Source: Alteromonas sp. ALT199
GTDB lineage: Bacteria > Pseudomonadota > Gammaproteobacteria > Enterobacterales > Alteromonadaceae
Reading direction: 5' to 3'
DNA length: 64,000 nucleotides
NCBI RefSeq assembly: GCF_018619335.1
Contig: NZ_JAHHDX010000144.1
Span: 50,103 to 114,102, forward strand
This document shows positions 9,187-17,390 of the stretch, in pieces. The notes beneath the pieces were generated by a model. It was not told the origin of the DNA. It made no database searches and saw only the letters and a list, made by a program, of their open reading frames with translations. The number at the start of each line of letters is the position of its first letter. Position 1 is the first letter of the stretch. A program made the translations under genes and the position numbers.

Positions 9187-9497
9187 CAAATCATTCCTTT
9201 CGTGTGCTTATTGGGTGTTTTGTGTTTTTTATAAGCATTTCGCCGATAGATTGGCGACATTGCTTACCTTTTAGAATTATCGAAGCACAAGAATGTAGAG
9301 CGCTTTTGAGACGGTTCGATGAAGTATCCGTGACAAATGAAAGGCACTTTTGTGACAGATATATTCCATTCGAAAAATCTAAGCTGTGATAAATGGCTAT
9401 TGCAAAAACGCCCCTTTGCATCATAGAGCAAACTAAGTACACTCATTCCACGTAGGACAGAAATAACTTTTAACTAAAAAGCGAAATGGAGACTGCA
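9187..9497. other. Intergenic region between divergent genes
   Basis: These 311 bases lie between the TonB-dependent receptor (minus) and the PepSY lipoprotein (plus), so they should contain both promoters. I see no convincing consensus promoter, Fur box or hairpin. Short frames on both strands here have no supporting features. Confidence 0.4.
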
Positions 9498-9779
9498 ATG
9501 AAGAAATTAATGATGGCTACGGCTATTGGCGCTGCGACCCTATTAAGCGCTTGTAGTGCAGAGCATGGCACTACGCAGTGTACTACTGCACCTGAAGCTG
9601 AATGGCAGAACCAAGATGCGTTTCAGGCTCAACTATTAGCGCAAGGTTACAAAATTAACGAGTTTAAAGTAACAGGCGGCAATTGTTACGAAATCTACGG
9701 CTTCGACAAAGAAGAAAACAAAGTAGAAATTTACTTCAACCCAGTTGATGGCAGCATTGTTAAAAAAGAAATGCACTAA
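9498..9779 (+). CDS. Small PepSY-domain lipoprotein
   Basis: A 93-residue exported protein. The start is taken at ATG 9498 because GGAG stands eight bases before it; an ATG 12 bases upstream would place that site inside the gene. MKKLMMATAIGAATLLSAC is a lipoprotein signal with lipobox LSAC. The mature part (about 25-93) contains one PepSY-like unit: LLAQGYKINEFKVTGGNCYE, then a strand ending VEIYFNPVDGSIVKKE. Two more cysteines (in TTQCTT and GNCYE) could form a disulfide. PepSY proteins often sit beside cytochrome b561 genes, and one follows here after a terminator. The family call is firm; the function is not known. Confidence 0.8.
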   Translation: MKKLMMATAIGAATLLSACSAEHGTTQCTTAPEAEWQNQDAFQAQLLAQGYKINEFKVTGGNCYEIYGFDKEENKVEIYFNPVDGSIVKKEMH

Positions 9780-9826
9780 GTCTGTTTTAGCGAGCCGTGC
9801 ATAAATGCTTGCTTTAATACTTGATG

Positions 9827-9856
9827 AAAACGCTGCAAACCATTGCAGCGTTTTTT
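9827..9856 (+). terminator. Rho-independent terminator
   Basis: A perfect 12-base-arm hairpin (AAAACGCTGCAA / TTGCAGCGTTTT, 4-base loop) ending in a T-run. It lies between the PepSY lipoprotein gene and the cytochrome b561 gene, so the two are at most partly co-transcribed. Confidence 0.85.
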
Positions 9857-9880
9857 GTTTTATCTTGAGAAAGCTATGTA

Positions 9881-10450
9881 ATGTACAGACCTAAAGATAC
9901 GCCTTCGGATATTTATATTTGGGATTGGGTAGTGCGCCTGTGCCACTGGGGCCTTGTTGTGACCTTTGTGATCAACTACTTTATTGTGGAGCCAGGTCGC
10001 CTTTATCATGAAATAGCCGGCTATATGGCGGTAGCGCTTATATCTATACGGGTCGGCTGGGGCTTTTTATCAACCAAATTCGAAGAAAGTAAAAGGGTTG
10101 CTACTGAGTACGCAAGCTTTTCTACTGTATCATTACATCAACAAGCCTTCGCTGAACATGTTCAACACATAAAACAAAAACAAATTCCCACTCATCATGG
10201 TCACAACCCGTTCGGTTGGCTCATGATAATGGCTGTTATTACTCTGCTGTTGGGGTTAGGTATTACCGGTTTTATGATGGAAGAAATAGATGCCATGTTT
10301 GGTAATAGTACGCTGGAATGGATACACAGTATTATGGCTGATGTTCTTTACGCATGTGTGCTAGTGCATATTTTTGCGGTGTTTGCTGTGCAATATATGG
10401 GAAATGTCCAGTTAGTTCGCCCTATGCTCACAGGTTGGCGAAAGCGCTAA
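9881..10450 (+). CDS. Cytochrome b561-type membrane protein
   Basis: A 189-residue protein with four predicted transmembrane segments (about 15-35, 45-62, 112-132 and 150-172). Candidate heme ligands are H22 (LCHWG), H43 (YHEIAGY), H149 (EWIHS) and H163 (VHIFAVF), the two-plus-two pattern of the diheme cytochrome b561 / Ni-Fe hydrogenase b-subunit family. A His-rich cytoplasmic or periplasmic loop (THHGHN) lies between helices 2 and 3. It probably passes electrons between the quinone pool and a periplasmic partner, which is not encoded here apart from the PepSY lipoprotein just upstream. It starts 24 bases after that gene's terminator. Confidence 0.85.
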   Translation: MYRPKDTPSDIYIWDWVVRLCHWGLVVTFVINYFIVEPGRLYHEIAGYMAVALISIRVGWGFLSTKFEESKRVATEYASFSTVSLHQQAFAEHVQHIKQKQIPTHHGHNPFGWLMIMAVITLLLGLGITGFMMEEIDAMFGNSTLEWIHSIMADVLYACVLVHIFAVFAVQYMGNVQLVRPMLTGWRKR

Positions 10451-10631
10451 GCCCTTGTTAGAGCGAACATGCACTGAGTCCACAAATACGCTAGGGCTAT
10501 CGCTATTGCAGAAGCCCATTCATGCTATCTGCTAGCTTTTTTCTGTTGGTCTAATTGCCTGTAGCCTCTTATGTTTAAATCGGCTCTGGTAATCAATTGG
10601 GCGTTTATTATCAATTACGTACTAATAGCAT

Positions 10632-11276
10632 TTAGCTATCTAGTGGTCGCTTTGCTTCACGCACCGCTTTGGGGTGCATCAGCTTTTCTAAGCGAGCTAA
10701 ATATGACGATATTTGCTGATGCTGTTTTTTATCGTTGGTCACTGAGTTATAAAGCCAGTGATATGCATCTTCATAATCGTAAGGGCTACCGTGACCGTCT
10801 AAAAACAACTCGACCAAATGAATTTGCGCTTTTAAGTTCTTAAGGGCTGCAGCTTCTCGTAAATACACAACAGCGCGAGATTTATCTTGCTGCACCAGTG
10901 TGCCTTTTGCGTAGTAACGTCCAAGCTGCTCAAGTGCGGCAGGCAAACCTTGATTAGCGGCGTCTTCCATATAGCCAATTCCACGGGCAGGTTCAGCATC
11001 TACGCACACCCCCCATGCCAGCATGTCTCCCCACAAAAACTGATAGGCAGGTACTTTTAACACATCAGCACGGGCTTCAATGTCTTGCACTAGCTGACAC
11101 CGGTCCGCTACCACTTTATCTAAATGCGTATTGGCGTTAATCATGTCGATTAATGCGTCTTGGCTATAAAGCTGAACTGCGCGAAGTTCTTCAATAGTTT
11201 CCCCTTCAAGGGCATGAGCGGAAAAACCCGTTACGGAGGCACAGATTAATAAAGCGGTAGAAATAATTCGTTTCAT
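10632..11276 (-). CDS. motX: Sodium-type flagellar motor protein MotX
   Basis: A 214-residue secreted protein with signal peptide (MKRIISTALLICASVTGFSA, then HA). The mature protein carries Sel1-like repeats: WGDMLAWGVCVDAEPARGI, GYMEDAANQGLPAALEQLGR, YYAKGTLVQQDKSRAVVYLR and YDYEDAYHWLYNSVTNDKK. The whole pattern, including QLVQDIEARA and SYLARLEKLM, follows Vibrio MotX, which with MotY forms the T ring around the polar flagellar basal body and recruits the PomAB sodium stator. Conserved cysteines (RCQLV and WGVCV) match those of MotX. No other flagellar gene is in the window, as is common for motX. It converges on the cytochrome b561 gene. Confidence 0.88.
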   Translation of the reverse strand: MKRIISTALLICASVTGFSAHALEGETIEELRAVQLYSQDALIDMINANTHLDKVVADRCQLVQDIEARADVLKVPAYQFLWGDMLAWGVCVDAEPARGIGYMEDAANQGLPAALEQLGRYYAKGTLVQQDKSRAVVYLREAAALKNLKAQIHLVELFLDGHGSPYDYEDAYHWLYNSVTNDKKQHQQISSYLARLEKLMHPKAVREAKRPLDS

Positions 11277-11376
11277 AGCGAAGCAATAAATGTTGATAAC
11301 ACAAACTTAGTTAAGTTATCGACCTAGTATAGATTAACTTAACTAAGACATGCTTTTCTTTACATAAATAATAGCA

Positions 11377-11407
11377 AGAGGCCACAGCCTGTTTCGCTTT
11401 GGCCTCT
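11377..11407 (-). terminator. Probable terminator after the TIGR02647-type gene
   Basis: Arms AGAGGCCA and TGGCCTCT pair perfectly around a 15-base loop, about 30 bases past the stop of the minus-strand gene at 11439. The following minus-strand bases are T-rich but not a clean run. Confidence 0.5.
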
Positions 11408-11438
11408 AGGCTAAAAGGTATAGCAAAAAACGTCTAGG

Positions 11439-11690
11439 CTAATGACTACTTTTTCGCGGGCACATAGCCGATTGGATGTGGCGAGCATGGTCGGCAAGAT
11501 CAATACCTAGATCAGTAAGATAGCCACCATCAGCCTGAGTAATCAAGCCTTTGGAATACAGCCTAGATGCTGCGTTCACCATGCTTTGACTGGCATCGTG
11601 GTGAATTTTCAAACCTTGAAGCAGACTGTCTGCAGGAAACTTCAGTAACAAATTTAATTCGTCTAGCATGTCCTGATCGAATGAACTCAT
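11439..11690 (-). CDS. Conserved 83-aa protein of the TIGR02647 type
   Basis: A small acidic-then-neutral helical protein: MSSFDQDMLDELNLLLKFPA, then GLKIHHDAS, LYSKGLITQADGGYLTDLGI and DLADHARHIQSA. The segment KGLITQADGGYLTDLG resembles a winged-helix wing, and the protein matches the short gammaproteobacterial family known as TIGR02647, sometimes labelled DNA-binding. No molecular function is established as far as I know. It is monocistronic here, with a hairpin downstream. I recognise it from memory, not by a search. Confidence 0.75.
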   Translation of the reverse strand: MSSFDQDMLDELNLLLKFPADSLLQGLKIHHDASQSMVNAASRLYSKGLITQADGGYLTDLGIDLADHARHIQSAMCPRKSSH

Positions 11691-12012
11691 GTAACCACCT
11701 TAGGCAAAAAGGTTATAGGGTTTAGTACACTGGCCGTTGCAACACCCTTCAGTATAGCGCTTTTATCAAAGCGTTTTACAAACGCACTTTGACCACAAAG
11801 CCTGTACAGAAGCGCATACGCCAAAGCACTATTCGCCCTTGATTTGTTAATTTTTTTTAACGCTTTCTTATATCACACCCAAATGGCACCTCTGTAAAGC
11901 GTAATTTGCCTGTAAAACGTTTAATCGTGTAATCACAACGCTAACTGATCGGACTTTGGCGCTAAATAGTATATTCTTGCCATATATTGAGTTTGTGGAT
12001 GCACCTGCACTG
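11691..12012. other. Intergenic region upstream of ubiD
   Basis: 322 bases between divergently transcribed genes. It is AT-rich with a run of T at 11848-11856. No clear promoter, operator or RNA structure could be assigned. Confidence 0.4.
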
Positions 12013-13479
12013 ATGAAGTACAAAGATTTACGCGACTTTATTCGCCAGCTAGAAGCTAAAGGTGAATTGGTACGCATTAGCCAGCCCATTGATACCGACC
12101 TTGAAATGACAGAAATTGCCGATAGGACTTTGCGTGCCGGCGGCCCAGCTCTGTTGTTTGAAAACCCCAAAAACCATGACATGCCTGTATTGGCTAATTT
12201 GTTTGGTACGCCAGAGCGCGTAGCTATGGGCATGGGGCAGGAATCTGTTGAAGCACTACGCGAAGTCGGCAAACTGCTGGCTTACTTGAAAGAGCCTGAG
12301 CCCCCCAAAGGGCTTAAAGACCTTTGGGAGAAACTGCCAGTATTCAAACAAGTGCTTAATATGCCTGCTAAAGTGCTGAAAAAGGCACCTTGTCAGGAGG
12401 TTGTGCTTACCGGTGATGAAGTAGATTTGTCAAAAATTCCGGTACAGCGCTGCTGGCCTGGCGACGCTGCACCTTTGGTAACCTGGGGTTTAAGCGTCAC
12501 CAAAGGGCCGCACAAAAAGCGTCAGAATTTAGGTATTTACCGTCAGCAGGTTATTGGCAAGAATAAACTCATTATGCGATGGTTATCACACCGTGGTGGT
12601 GCGCTAGATTTTCGTGAATGGTGCCAAACGCACCCGGGTGAACCCTATCCTGTGTCTGTAGCACTTGGCGCGGACCCCGCTACCATACTAGGTGCAGTTA
12701 CCCCGGTTCCAGACACCTTGTCGGAATATGCTTTTGCAGGCTTACTGCGCGGTGACAAAACTGAGGTAGTTAAGTCTATCAGTAATGATTTGCAAGTTCC
12801 TGCCAGCGCAGAGATAGTGCTTGAAGGCTACATTGCGCAGGATGAAACTGCGCCCGAAGGCCCTTATGGCGATCACACCGGCTATTACAATGAAGTCGAC
12901 GACTTCCCTGTGTTTACCGTTACTCATATAACCCACCGCAAGAACCCAATCTACCATTCAACCTACACGGGCCGTCCACCCGATGAGCCTGCTATTTTAG
13001 GTGTAGCCCTAAACGAAGTATTTGTGCCGATTTTGCAAAAGCAATTTCCTGAAATTGTCGACTTCTATCTGCCGCCAGAAGGCTGTTCGTATCGTATGGC
13101 GGTGGTTACCATGAAGAAACAATACCCAGGTCACGCCAAGCGCGTAATGATGGGCGTGTGGTCGTTCTTACGACAGTTCATGTACACGAAATTTGTGATA
13201 GTGTGCGATGACGACGTTAACGCGCGCGACTGGAACGATGTTATCTGGGCCATTACAACCCGCATGGACCCAGCTCGCGATACGGTAATGATAGAAAATA
13301 CACCTATCGATTATTTAGACTTTGCGTCACCGGTTTCAGGGCTAGGTTCGAAAATGGGTATGGACGCCACAAATAAAATGCCGGGCGAAACCGACCGTGA
13401 ATGGGGCGTACCCATTGTTATGGATGAAGACGTTAAAAAACGGGTTGATGATATTTGGGACAGTCTTGGTATTATGTAG
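12013..13479 (+). CDS. ubiD: 4-hydroxy-3-polyprenylbenzoate decarboxylase UbiD
   Basis: UbiD removes the carboxyl group of 4-hydroxy-3-polyprenylbenzoate in ubiquinone synthesis, using the prenylated FMN made by UbiX (not in this window). The start is placed at [19 protein letters not shown] by comparison with E. coli UbiD; GTG at 11995 (VDAPALMKY) is an alternative resembling the E. coli start MDAMKY. At 488 residues the length fits the family. Recognisable blocks are [46 protein letters not shown] (the conserved E-x-P region of the prFMN site) and DAPCRDT-like [20 protein letters not shown] near the end. fre follows 98 bases downstream, as in many relatives. Confidence 0.95.
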   Translation: MKYKDLRDFIRQLEAKGELVRISQPIDTDLEMTEIADRTLRAGGPALLFENPKNHDMPVLANLFGTPERVAMGMGQESVEALREVGKLLAYLKEPEPPKGLKDLWEKLPVFKQVLNMPAKVLKKAPCQEVVLTGDEVDLSKIPVQRCWPGDAAPLVTWGLSVTKGPHKKRQNLGIYRQQVIGKNKLIMRWLSHRGGALDFREWCQTHPGEPYPVSVALGADPATILGAVTPVPDTLSEYAFAGLLRGDKTEVVKSISNDLQVPASAEIVLEGYIAQDETAPEGPYGDHTGYYNEVDDFPVFTVTHITHRKNPIYHSTYTGRPPDEPAILGVALNEVFVPILQKQFPEIVDFYLPPEGCSYRMAVVTMKKQYPGHAKRVMMGVWSFLRQFMYTKFVIVCDDDVNARDWNDVIWAITTRMDPARDTVMIENTPIDYLDFASPVSGLGSKMGMDATNKMPGETDREWGVPIVMDEDVKKRVDDIWDSLGIM

Positions 13480-13577
13480 CGACTATTTTTAGCGCTATTT
13501 ATTTTGTATTAAGCATGCGCTTGCCTGAAAGCGCATGAAAAGGCGACACGCTAAGCAAGAAGGTTTAAAGAGAATAC

Positions 13578-14273
13578 ATGTCAGAAATTAAGTGTAAGGT
13601 TGCAAGCATCACGCCTTTAACCGAAGTGGTACAAAAAGTTGAATTAACGCCAGAAAGCCCTGTTGAGTTTAAGGCAGGTCAGTACGCTATGGTGGTCATG
13701 GGCGAAAAAGATATGCGCCCATTCTCTATTGCCAACGCCGCCTTTGATAATAGCCGCATTGAATTACACATTGGCGCAGAGCCTGGTAACAGCTACGCCG
13801 GTGAAGTGCTAGAGCGCATGCGCGCAGATGGCGAAATTACCCTAAATGTGGGTAATGGCAATGCCTTTTTGCAAAGTAATGGCCTGCCAATGGTGCTTAT
13901 CGCTGGTGGTACAGGCTTCTCGTATACCTACTCCATTCTGCAAGAGCACCTTAACAGAGGTGACAAAACACCACTTACCCTTTATTGGGGTGGTAAGCAC
14001 GCGGCTGACTTGTATCTAGCCGACGAGCTAACGGCGCTTGCTGAAGCAAATGAGCACTTCACTTTTGTGCCGGTTGTTGAGTTTGCATGTGATGAGTGGA
14101 AAGGCAGAACGGGCTGGGTACATCACGCAGTAATGGCAGACCATGCTGACTTTGCGAACGTTCAGGTTTATGTTGCAGGTCGCTTTGAAATGGCCAAAGT
14201 CGTACGCGATGATTTTACACAGCGCGGCTTAAAAGTTGAGAACCTGTTTGGCGACGCGTTTGCGTTTATTTAA
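13578..14273 (+). CDS. fre: NAD(P)H-flavin reductase Fre
   Basis: A 231-residue soluble flavin reductase. The FAD/flavin-binding beta barrel (about 1-100) contains MRPFSIANA, the R-x-(Y/F)-S-(I/L)-A motif, and the NAD-binding Rossmann part (about 105-231) contains LIAGGTGFSYTYSIL and ends VENLFGDAFAFI, both typical of Fre/LuxG. It reduces free FMN or riboflavin with NAD(P)H; the reduced flavin may feed UbiX/UbiD, ribonucleotide reductase activation or ferric reduction. Its place behind ubiD matches Vibrio and Shewanella. A strong terminator follows. Confidence 0.95.
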   Translation: MSEIKCKVASITPLTEVVQKVELTPESPVEFKAGQYAMVVMGEKDMRPFSIANAAFDNSRIELHIGAEPGNSYAGEVLERMRADGEITLNVGNGNAFLQSNGLPMVLIAGGTGFSYTYSILQEHLNRGDKTPLTLYWGGKHAADLYLADELTALAEANEHFTFVPVVEFACDEWKGRTGWVHHAVMADHADFANVQVYVAGRFEMAKVVRDDFTQRGLKVENLFGDAFAFI

Positions 14274-14300
14274 TCGCTAGCGCAGTAATTACATGCTTGA

Positions 14301-14324
14301 AGCCGGCTGTCGCCGGCTTTTTTA
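14301..14324 (+). terminator. Rho-independent terminator of ubiD-fre
   Basis: AGCCGGC-TGTC-GCCGGCT followed by a run of T. It is 28 bases after the fre stop. Confidence 0.9.
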
Positions 14325-14477
14325 TTTTCCTCTACAGGTACCACATTGTTCTCTCAGCTTTTCTGTATTTGCGTTTATCTTTAATTTCTTGCGATGACTA
14401 ACTACTCCACGCGTTTACTCCAATTGTAGCCAAGCCACGTATTGGTTATGGTGAAAAGATAAACACTGGAGAGAACA

Positions 14478-15889
14478 ATGATAAAAAACCTATCCGCACT
14501 CGCTAACATCAGCGCAAAGATAAGAAAAAACAGCCTACTGGCATCTACTATAATATTGAGCAGCACAGTTTCTTTCGCAACTTACGCGCAAAGCGAACAG
14601 CAGCAAGCACTTTACGATATTGCCAAAAATGTCTCCGCCGAAAACATTGAAAAAGACATTACTAAGTTAGTCAATTTTGGTACTCGTCACACCCTTTCTG
14701 AAACCGAGTCTGATACCCGTGGTATAGGCGCTGCGCGTCGCTGGATTAAATCTGAATTTGATAAAATTTCAGCTGAGTGCGGCGGCTGCTTAGAAGTGTA
14801 CTACCAGTCGGAAGTTATCAGCGGTGAAAAGCGTATCCCCGACCCAGTGGAAGTGGTTAGCGTTATTGCTATTCAGCGCGGTAGTACTGATCCAGGCCGC
14901 TACGTGATTATGTCTGGCGACATTGACTCACGAGTATCTGATGTAATGGATTTCACGTCTGATTCACCGGGTGCAAACGACAACGCCTCGGGTGTTGCCG
15001 GTACTCTTGAAGCCGCGCGAGTATTATCAAAATACAAGTTTAACGGCAGTATCGTGTATGCCGCTTTATCAGGTGAAGAGCAAGGGCTTTTCGGCGGACG
15101 TATTATGGCAAACCAAGCCAAAAAAGACGGCTGGCGAATTAAAGCCGTGCTCAATAATGACATGATTGGCAATATTGAAGGGGTTAACGGTGTGATTAAC
15201 AACACCACGGCTCGCTTGTTTGCCGAAGGTACTCGTGTAACCGAAACGGAAAAAGAAGCGCGAATGCGACGTTTCACCGGCGGTGAAGTTGACTCACCAA
15301 GCCGTAACCTTGCCCGCTATATCGATAAAATCGCCGATAAATATATTGAGAATTTAGACACTATGGTGATTTATCGCCTAGACCGTTTTGGTCGTGGTGG
15401 TCACCATCGCCCGTTTACGACTTGGGTTATCCGGGTATTCGTATTATGGAAACCAACGAAAACTACACCCGTCAGCATCAAGACCTTCGCGTAGAAGACG
15501 GAATTGCCTATGGCGATACCTTAGATGGCGTTAATTTTGACTATGCGGCTAAGCTTACCGGTTTAAATGCTGTTTCTCTTGCAGCAATGGCGTGGGCGCC
15601 AAACCCACCTGCAAACGTACAAATTGCCGGTGCTGTTCAGCCTTCAACCTTTTTAAAGTGGGATGCGTTAGATGCCAAAGAGAACCCTCAGCTTAAAGGA
15701 TACAAAGTATATTGGCGTCATACTGATGCCCCGCAGTGGGAATATAGTAAGTATGTGGGCAATGTCACCGAAGCCATGCTTGAGAACGTTGTTATCGACA
15801 ACTACTTTTTTGGCGTTGCCAGCGTTAACAAAGAGGGTGTTGAAAGCGTTGTGGTTTATCCAGGTCCTGCGGGAAGCTTTGGAGAATAA
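14478..15889 (+). pseudogene. M28-family zinc peptidase, split by a one-base frameshift
   Basis: The first frame (14478-15494) encodes a signal peptide (hydrophobic 18-38, ending FATYAQ) and an M28 peptidase core: VIMSGDIDSR, DSPGANDNASGVAGTLEAAR (metal-bridging Asp), YAALSGEEQGLFGG (catalytic Glu pair) and VLNNDMIGN (metal Asp). After HHRPF at about 15416 it drifts into nonsense. Moving one frame at 15417-15421 restores the expected DLGYPGIRIMETNENY and continues to 15889 through the last metal-ligand region (YTRQHQDL) and a fibronectin-like C-terminal domain (WDALDAKENPQLKGYKVYWR). A single missing base explains this. The intact product would be about 470 residues. Either the gene is recently broken or the sequence has an error; the lack of other damage favours a recent event. 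Confidence 0.85.
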
Positions 15890-16162
15890 GCGTTTGTATT
15901 GAGCGCTTATATTGAGCATACCTATACGCATACTCATCTAATTACGTATCCAATCAAGTTCGTGACGTTAAGTTGGTAGTGAAACCGGCTTATCGTCACA
16001 AATGTCTTTACTCAACAAAAGCCTGTCTAAACATCAGTATTACACACAATTAATTGATGCTGCTTACATTTTGTTAATTTAAACCAATGCGGGTTTATTG
16101 GAATTAAGTGACTAACTACATTACAGTGTAGTTAATGCATTACGGCAGTTCGGAGTTCACTT

Positions 16163-17188
16163 TTGGTACGATTTAGCGCGTTTTCGCTCTCTTTTTTCAC
16201 TCGCCGCCTTTCTTTGTTAAGTATAAGCCTAGCTCTATATTGTCTTAGTTCTGTTCAGCTTCATGCTGCCCCCACAACATTGGGTGCAGCTACTTTCGAG
16301 ACCTATATTAGCGATGATGGGGAGCCTGCTCGTATTAATACTCTACTCGAAAAGGTGTTTAAAAAGGCGGAGTTGGATATTCAACTACAGGTTATGCGAC
16401 AAGCTTTTCTGGGCAGTTCTGTCCTGACAGGGAAATTAGACGGTGAATTTGCCTACATCAACTTGGGTGAAGACGACAGTAATTATGTACTCTCCGATAT
16501 CTACTTACCCATTTATCTTTACGCAGTAAGTAAAGATGCGGACGTAGAAGCAGTAAAGCTGTTTCCTCATTTAAAAGGCAATCGGGCTGCTATTGAAAAC
16601 CGTTTTGCGAATACTCCCTCATTCAGATTACTTAAAGATATAAAGTGGTCGCGTAACCCCACTACGTTTGATGCGTTTCGCCAACTTGCCGACGATAGAG
16701 CGCCTTACTTAATTACCACACAGCTTTTAGCCCAAGAATTGAATATTCTATTAGCTAACGATAACGAAGAGACTCTGCACTTTTCAGCCAAACCTTTAGC
16801 TAAGACTGGGTTTCAATTAGCCATCAGTAAAAATGTTGCTAACGCTGAAAGCCTTGTTGCGCGGTTTAATAAAGCAATGTCGACTATGCAGGATAACGGC
16901 GAACTCAATCAGCCACTCGCATTAGCCTGGTTAACAAAAGATGTGAATGGCGATGGAGTAGCCGATTTTATTGGGCACAGTAGTACAACTACAATCACTG
17001 ACGTATTAGATACAGCATACTCCCTTGACGGTAAACCTACCTCTGAAAGTAGCATGTTTTATGTTGACGGTGAGCAGTTTGCATCGTTAGAAGAAGCTCG
17101 CGCAGCACTCCCTGCTATAAAGAGCATATCGCCCCGTGCGTCGCTTTTAGATAAAACTACCTACCAGTTACTGCTTCGCCGCTGGTAG
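16163..17188 (+). CDS. Periplasmic binding-protein-like protein of unknown function
   Basis: A 341-residue secreted protein starting at TTG, supported by GGAG at good spacing and the absence of any later ATG before the signal peptide ends (near QLHA, residue 36). Residues about 38-255 look like a family-3 solute-binding fold: LGAATFETYISDDGEPARIN, LEKVFKKAELDIQLQVM, YLITTQLLAQELNIL and GFQLAISKNVANAESLVARF. The C-terminal 80 residues begin with DVNGDGVADFIG (about 260-271), a calcium-loop-like D-x-N-x-D-G motif unusual in this fold. There are no transporter genes adjacent, so it may sense rather than transport. It stands alone between the M28 pseudogene and the phytochrome. I do not recognise a named family. 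Confidence 0.65.
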   Translation: MVRFSAFSLSFFTRRLSLLSISLALYCLSSVQLHAAPTTLGAATFETYISDDGEPARINTLLEKVFKKAELDIQLQVMRQAFLGSSVLTGKLDGEFAYINLGEDDSNYVLSDIYLPIYLYAVSKDADVEAVKLFPHLKGNRAAIENRFANTPSFRLLKDIKWSRNPTTFDAFRQLADDRAPYLITTQLLAQELNILLANDNEETLHFSAKPLAKTGFQLAISKNVANAESLVARFNKAMSTMQDNGELNQPLALAWLTKDVNGDGVADFIGHSSTTTITDVLDTAYSLDGKPTSESSMFYVDGEQFASLEEARAALPAIKSISPRASLLDKTTYQLLLRRW

Positions 17189-17390
17189 GTGAATATTAAA
17201 AGCGTAGTAAACATGTGGCTTCACAGCTTTGTAAAAGTTACGCTGACCTCTAGCCTTTATAACGTAAAACATTACTTTGCTTAGTTAGCGTTTGATGATG
17301 TTTTATCAGCCCGTTTTCAACGCAACGGTAACCGCTAATGCTAACGCTACAATAAAGGCTTTAAGCAAAGCTGCACGGCAAAGGTTAGTG

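Noticed and set aside
10571..10843. 90-codon plus-strand frame after the cytochrome b561 gene
   Set aside because: It is the antisense shadow of the 3' half of motX.
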